A stretch of DNA of 64,000 nt from assembly GCA_045863195.1 (NCBI GenBank), contig BTUI01000011.1, positions 53,038 to 117,037 of the forward strand. The letters are read 5' to 3'. The notes beneath the pieces are model-generated. The model ran no database searches, had not been told where the DNA came from, and saw only the letters and a list, made by a program, of their open reading frames with translations. The stretch's first letter is position 1. Each line of letters starts with the position of its first letter. Positions 60,111 to 64,000 of this stretch are shown piece after piece. The translations under genes and the position numbers were made by a program. Source of the stretch: W-Chloroflexi-9 sp045863195 (GTDB taxonomy: Bacteria; Chloroflexota; Dehalococcoidia; UBA2979).

Positions 60111-60865
60111 GCCTGTGGCGGCTCGAGGTGTTGCGGCTCCGCCGGACGTGGCGTGGTGCCGGCCTGCTCGCGGTCTTCGCCTTCTTCGGTCTCATCGGGC
60201 CGCTGACGGCGCGCTACCTGCAGGAGATCATCGAGCGCTTCGGCGGCACCGAGGGCGTACAGGTGATCTTCCCCGACCCGGTGCCGGCGGACGGGATGAT
60301 CCAGTACCTCGCGAATGCCCAGCAGATCGGCCTGCTGGCGGTGATCGGCGTGGCGGCCGGGGCGCTCTCGTTCGACGCGACCGCGGACATCGCGATCTTC
60401 CTGCGGACGCGGGTCTCTTCAACCGCGCGGCTGGTGCTCACGCGGACCGCCGTGTACGCCGCGGCGGCCGTCGCCGCGTTCACGATCGGCGCGCTGCTGG
60501 CGTGGTACGAGACGTGGGCGCTGATCGGCCTCGTCCCGGCGGACAGCGTGATCCCGGGCATCGCCTTCGGGGCGCTCTACTACGTGTTCGTCGTCTCGAT
60601 GGTGGCGCTGGCGGCTGGCCTCGTCCGAGGTTCGCTGGGGACGATGGTGCTGGCATTCGCGTTGATCGTGGGGCCGGAGATCACGATCGGGCTGGTTGCC
60701 TCCGCCGGGGTGTGGCTGCCGGGGCATCTCTCAGGCGCCCTCGCGGGACTGTCGCAGGGCACCACCGCCCCGGGCGACTACCTGCAGGCGTCCGCGGTCA
60801 CGGTGGTAGCGGTGGCCGCCGCGCTCGTCGCCTCGATCCGGCTGCTCGACCGCCGCGAGGTCTAA
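60107..60865 (+). CDS. ABC-2 type permease
   Basis: A 252-aa membrane protein with six segments in the ABC-2 arrangement. GTG start overlapping the ATPase stop (GTGA). With the PLDc_N gene it forms a three-gene exporter unit. The substrate is unknown; no resistance gene is adjacent. Confidence 0.88.
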   Translation: MSLWRLEVLRLRRTWRGAGLLAVFAFFGLIGPLTARYLQEIIERFGGTEGVQVIFPDPVPADGMIQYLANAQQIGLLAVIGVAAGALSFDATADIAIFLRTRVSSTARLVLTRTAVYAAAAVAAFTIGALLAWYETWALIGLVPADSVIPGIAFGALYYVFVVSMVALAAGLVRGSLGTMVLAFALIVGPEITIGLVASAGVWLPGHLSGALAGLSQGTTAPGDYLQASAVTVVAVAAALVASIRLLDRREV

Positions 60866-60886
60866 CGCACCGCCAGTACCTTCACG

Positions 60887-60916
60887 TTGACGGCAGGGTT
60901 CCGCGGTCTCTACGCT
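60887..60916 (+). promoter_or_regulatory. Promoter of the 60951 MFS gene
   Basis: TTGACG (60887-60892), 18 bases, TACGCT (60911-60916), with a 34-base leader that contains GGGGGG before the ATG. Confidence 0.55.
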
Positions 60917-60950
60917 CCATGCTCGACCGGCCCGCCCGAACCTCGGGGGG

Positions 60951-62378
60951 ATGTCGTCCCGGAAGGCATCGTCGATGGCTGCATTCGGTGGCGGACCGCC
61001 CGGCCGGGGCGGACAGAAGCCCTCGCTTCGCAAGGCGATGGCGGTGTTCGAGCACCGGAACTACCGGTTGCTCTGGATCTCGTCCACCTTCTCGTTCACG
61101 GGCATGCAGATGCAGCAGGTGGCCCGCGCCCTCCTGGCGTGGGAACTCACCGAGTCGTTCGCCTGGCTGGGCTGGATTGCGCTGTCGTTCGGCCTGCCGA
61201 TGCTGATGTTCGCGCTCATCGGCGGCGCCATCGCGGACCGCATGGAGAAGCGCAACCTGACGCTGATGACGCAGACGGCGACCGCAGTCCTGGCGCTGCT
61301 GACGGGCGCGCTGATCGTTGCAGACCAGATCACGATCGAGTTGTTGTTCGCGATCGGCCTCGTGCAGGGCACGTTCTTCGCGTTCGGGATGCCGGCGCGG
61401 ATGCCGCTGATGGCGGAGGTCGTTGGACGCGAGCAGGTGATGAGCGCGATCGCGCTGTCGAACGCCGCCATGAACGCGACGCGCCTGTTCGGCCCGGCCA
61501 TCGCCGGCCTGCTGGTTGGCTGGTGGGGCGTGGAGTCCGCCTACCTGGTGCAGGGCATCCTCTACGTCTTTTCGTCCGCCATCCTGCTGTTCATCCCGAC
61601 CGGGCTGGGGAAGGTGGAGAACGGCGGCTTCGCGCGGCCCGCGCAGGGCAACATGTTCGTGGAGATCGGCCGCGGTCTCCGCTACGTGGCGACCGACCCG
61701 CCGCTGCGCCTGCTCATCATCATGATGTTCGCCTCCACGCTCTTCGGGATGCCGTACATCCTGCTGCTCGCCGGCTTTGTCCAGCGCGACCTGGGGCAGG
61801 GCGCGGAGGCGTTCGGGTACCTCCAGGCGATCTCCGGCGTCGGCGCGCTGGTCGCCTCGCTCGCGATCGCCACGCTCACCGAGTACGACCGCAAGCCGCT
61901 CGTGCAGTGGGTCGCGGGCGTCCTGAGCGGCCTGGGGCTGGTCCTGCTGGCGGTGGGGTCGAGCATGGCCGGCTTCCCCGGCGCGATCGTCGCCACGGTG
62001 GTCCTCGGCCTCACGCTGACCGCGTACCAGACGCTGAACAACACGATGGTCATGGATGAGGCGCGGCCGGAGTACTACGGCCGCGTGATGAGCATCAACA
62101 TGCTCACCTTCAGCGCGATGCCGCTGATGGCCGCGCCGCTCGGGATCCTCGCGGACGTGATCGGCGCGTACGAGCTGTTCACCCTCATGGGGGTGGTGCT
62201 GGTCGCGGTCATGGTCGCCGTGGCCGTGCTCAGCCCGCGCTACACCTTCAGCCGCCGCAACGGCCCGGACTGGCGTGCGGCGGACGCCGCCGCGAGTGCG
62301 CCTCCCCACGGGCCGATGGGAGGCGGCGCCGGCCGCGAGGGCGCCGGGACGCCGGCGGCGGCGCCGGAGCAGCGCTAG
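60951..62378 (+). CDS. MFS transporter, DHA3/enterobactin-exporter-like
   Basis: A 475-aa carrier with eleven or twelve segments, opening FEHRNYRLLWISSTFSFTG and ADRMEKRNLTL, the pattern of the MFS_3 group that exports drugs or siderophores. The C-terminal tail is Gly/Ala/Pro-rich and disordered. GGGGGG precedes the ATG. Confidence 0.88.
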   Translation: MSSRKASSMAAFGGGPPGRGGQKPSLRKAMAVFEHRNYRLLWISSTFSFTGMQMQQVARALLAWELTESFAWLGWIALSFGLPMLMFALIGGAIADRMEKRNLTLMTQTATAVLALLTGALIVADQITIELLFAIGLVQGTFFAFGMPARMPLMAEVVGREQVMSAIALSNAAMNATRLFGPAIAGLLVGWWGVESAYLVQGILYVFSSAILLFIPTGLGKVENGGFARPAQGNMFVEIGRGLRYVATDPPLRLLIIMMFASTLFGMPYILLLAGFVQRDLGQGAEAFGYLQAISGVGALVASLAIATLTEYDRKPLVQWVAGVLSGLGLVLLAVGSSMAGFPGAIVATVVLGLTLTAYQTLNNTMVMDEARPEYYGRVMSINMLTFSAMPLMAAPLGILADVIGAYELFTLMGVVLVAVMVAVAVLSPRYTFSRRNGPDWRAADAAASAPPHGPMGGGAGREGAGTPAAAPEQR

Positions 62379-62500
62379 CCGCCTCGGTTCCGTTCACCCC
62401 GGCACAAGCATCCTTGCCGCGCCTGAGTACCATGCGCGATACCGACACCACGGGCGTGATGCTCGCCCGTGCCCGTGTGTCCGCGGAGGAGGGGTGCGAC

Positions 62501-63847
62501 GTGGGTTGGCGTGATGAGTTCCAGCGCAAACTGATGTCGTTCGAGGACGCCGCCCGGCTCGTGCAGGCGGGCGATGTCCTGTTCACGCCGATTGGTGGCG
62601 ACGCACGGTCGTTCATGCCGGCGTTGTTCTCCAGGGTCATTGAACTCGGCATGCAGGTGAAGATCCGCGCCTGCTCGCCGACGCCGGCGCAGGAGTGGTT
62701 CAACGACGAGTTCGCCGACATGGGGTTCGACCTCAACAGCGAGATCTTCGCCGGGCCCACCGCCCGGCAGGCACTCTCCGGACGGCGGGCGGACTTCTAC
62801 ATCCAGTTGTTCAGCAACCAGATGAACATCTACGACCACCGGGACGACCAGGACCCGCTGGACGTGTTCGTGACGCAGGGTTCGATGCCGGACGAGAAGG
62901 GGTACATCCACTTCGGCGGGTCGCCGTGGGCGAAGGGTGACTTCATCCGGCGCGCGCGCGTGAGCATCGTGGAGTGCTGGCCGTTCATGCCGAACATCCG
63001 CACGAACGAGCGCGTCCACGTGAGCGAGGTGTCGGCGTTCGTCATGACGTCGCTCACGGAGAAGCCGCCGACCGCCGGTTCGGTCGCCTCGCCCGAGACG
63101 GCGACGATCGCCGGGTTCGTGAACGAGATCATCAAGGACGGCGACACGGTGCAGATCGGCGCGGGCCGCACCGCGACGCACCTCGTGACGAACGGCCTCT
63201 TCGCCGGTAAGCATGACCTGGGATGGCACTCCGAGATCACGCCCGCCGGTGTGGTCGAGGCGATGATGGACGGCACGATCAACAACAGCCGCAAGTCGGT
63301 CGACCGAGGCCTGGGCGTGACCACTGTGGTGGCGCCTCGGACGCCGGAGGAGGAGGCGTGGCTGACGCGGCCGGACTGCCCGTTCGAGACGCGCTCGGTG
63401 ATCTCGGTGAACTCGATCGTGAACGTCGCCGCGCAGGAACGGATGTGCGCGATCAATAACGCGTTCACCGTGGACATCGCCGGCCAGGTCTGCTCCGAGT
63501 CGATCGGCACCACCGTCTACAACGGCACCGGGGGCCAGCCGGAGTTCCAGATCGGCGCGTTCATTGCGCGCGGCGGCAAGGCGGTCACGGTGCTCCCGGC
63601 GAGCGCCGCGGGAGGCCTCGTCACCCGGATCGTGCCGAGAATCGACGACGGCTCGTACGTGACGGTGCCGCGCTCGTTCACGGACTACGTGGTGACGGAG
63701 TACGGCATCGCGCGACTCGCGGGAAAGAGCCAGCGGCAGCGCGCGGAGGAGATGATCTCCATCGCCCACCCGGACCACCGGGGCGAACTGCGGAACGCGG
63801 CGCGGACCTACTTCTACCCGGGCATCACGGCGGTGCACGCCGACTGA
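62501..63847 (+). CDS. Acetyl-CoA hydrolase/CoA-transferase family protein
   Basis: A 448-aa class I CoA-transferase of the acetyl-CoA hydrolase/4-hydroxybutyrate CoA-transferase group. The DTVQIGAGRTATHL and CSESIGTTVYNGTGGQPEF motifs are clear; the glutamate of the latter is the likely catalytic residue. It would exchange CoA between acids. GGAGGAGGGG precedes the GTG at 62501 by six bases; an ATG at 62414 is a less likely start. The acyl acceptor is unknown. Confidence 0.88.
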   Translation: MGWRDEFQRKLMSFEDAARLVQAGDVLFTPIGGDARSFMPALFSRVIELGMQVKIRACSPTPAQEWFNDEFADMGFDLNSEIFAGPTARQALSGRRADFYIQLFSNQMNIYDHRDDQDPLDVFVTQGSMPDEKGYIHFGGSPWAKGDFIRRARVSIVECWPFMPNIRTNERVHVSEVSAFVMTSLTEKPPTAGSVASPETATIAGFVNEIIKDGDTVQIGAGRTATHLVTNGLFAGKHDLGWHSEITPAGVVEAMMDGTINNSRKSVDRGLGVTTVVAPRTPEEEAWLTRPDCPFETRSVISVNSIVNVAAQERMCAINNAFTVDIAGQVCSESIGTTVYNGTGGQPEFQIGAFIARGGKAVTVLPASAAGGLVTRIVPRIDDGSYVTVPRSFTDYVVTEYGIARLAGKSQRQRAEEMISIAHPDHRGELRNAARTYFYPGITAVHAD

Positions 63848-63872
63848 GGTCCGCGGCGCAGATACATCGAGG

Positions 63873-63899
63873 CGCGCCCGCGGTCATTCCGCGGGCGCG
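63873..63899. terminator. Hairpin at the end of the last two genes
   Basis: An 11-base stem CGCGCCCGCGG / CCGCGGGCGCG with a TCATT loop lies 25 bases after the CoA-transferase stop. The loop holds the stop codon of the minus-strand gene. Confidence 0.6.
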
Positions 63900-64000
63900 G
63901 CCGGGTCCGCCTCGGCGCCCCCGGCCGCGCCCCGGCCCACGAGGGCCATGAGTTCGCGCCACTCACCCGGCGCCATGCCGGCCGCCGTCGCGGCCAGCGT
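63884..64000 (-). CDS. Partial gene, C-terminal 38 residues only
   Basis: The frame is open from the right edge to TGA at 63884 and reads MAPGEWRELMALVGRGAA and a Pro/Ala/Glu-rich tail. The family cannot be identified from this fragment. The stop lies in the loop of the terminator hairpin at 63873. Confidence 0.55.
   Translation of the reverse strand, partial: TLAATAAGMAPGEWRELMALVGRGAAGGAEADPAAPAE

Noticed and set aside
62414..62500. ATG at 62414 as the CoA-transferase start
   Set aside because: The GTG at 62501 has a strong Shine-Dalgarno six bases away and gives the usual family length; the extra 29 residues look non-conserved.

Overview
The window is a continuous, gene-dense stretch of a high-GC bacterial chromosome. 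I find about 70 protein genes, one tRNA, no rRNA, no insertion sequence, no prophage and no CRISPR array. No intergenic gap exceeds about 300 bases. The gene mix suggests a Chloroflexota-like organism, perhaps near Dehalococcoidia or Thermomicrobia, with aerobic or facultative metabolism. The pointers are a probable F420-type PPOX protein, a two-gene ADP-forming acyl-CoA synthetase, a NuoG/NuoI pair with unusual cysteines, SirB1, MidA, DUF817 and DUF2203 proteins, and many GTG starts. This placement is inference; no phylogenetic marker was compared.

Layout. 1-4 kb: an HMA/cysteine-rich protein, P5C dehydrogenase, a secreted protein and YajQ. 4.3-6.7 kb: a two-gene minus-strand unit encoding a putative exported cysteine protease with an AGNRA-type leader motif and a cysteine-repeat surface protein. 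6.9-9.8 kb: MFS, lipoprotein, DUF817. 10-14.3 kb: a four-gene phosphonate cassette. 14.5-18.3 kb: NnrS-DUF2249, Sua5, a TacA/TacT toxin-antitoxin pair and tRNA-Pro. 18.3-28.1 kb (minus strand): pth, mfd, an FtsX-type permease with its ATPase, a HAD hydrolase, GNAT, an amidohydrolase and a membrane protein. 28.3-33.5 kb: ADP-forming acyl-CoA synthetase, cysteine desulfurase, an HTH protein and an MFS. 33.5-44 kb (mostly minus): lipoprotein, PRTase, 2-hydroxyacid dehydrogenase, DUF429, hybrid histidine kinase, Lon-N protein, NuoG and NuoI. 44-51.5 kb (minus): SRPBCC-PDZ, MocA-like, IscU-like, MidA, GDPD, YjbQ, SirB1, PlsY, cupredoxin, DUF2203. 51.6-64 kb: MFS, lipoprotein, aquaporin, dUTPase, four-cluster ferredoxin, pseudo-receiver, HMA, endonuclease IV, PPOX, an ABC exporter, MFS, a CoA-transferase and the tail of one further gene.

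How the genes work together. The clearest pathway is 9971-14333. PEP mutase fused to a cytidylyltransferase, phosphonopyruvate decarboxylase, an iron-type alcohol dehydrogenase and a CDP-alcohol phosphotransferase overlap or nearly touch. Together they read as PEP to 2-hydroxyethylphosphonate, then CMP activation and transfer to a lipid or glycan. The most unusual protein is the 4287-5690 product: an N-terminal AGNRA motif like that of contractile-injection-system cargo, acidic linkers and a YopT-like Cys/His/Asp arrangement.

Regulation. At least eight genes have a TANNNT hexamer ending 6-8 bases before the start codon and no Shine-Dalgarno sequence, which predicts leaderless transcription. 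One such start opens a 13-codon reading frame whose stop overlaps the start of the 2-hydroxyacid dehydrogenase. Several inverted repeats overlap predicted promoters, at tacA, nnrS, the cysteine desulfurase and the rhodanese/DUF429 pair.
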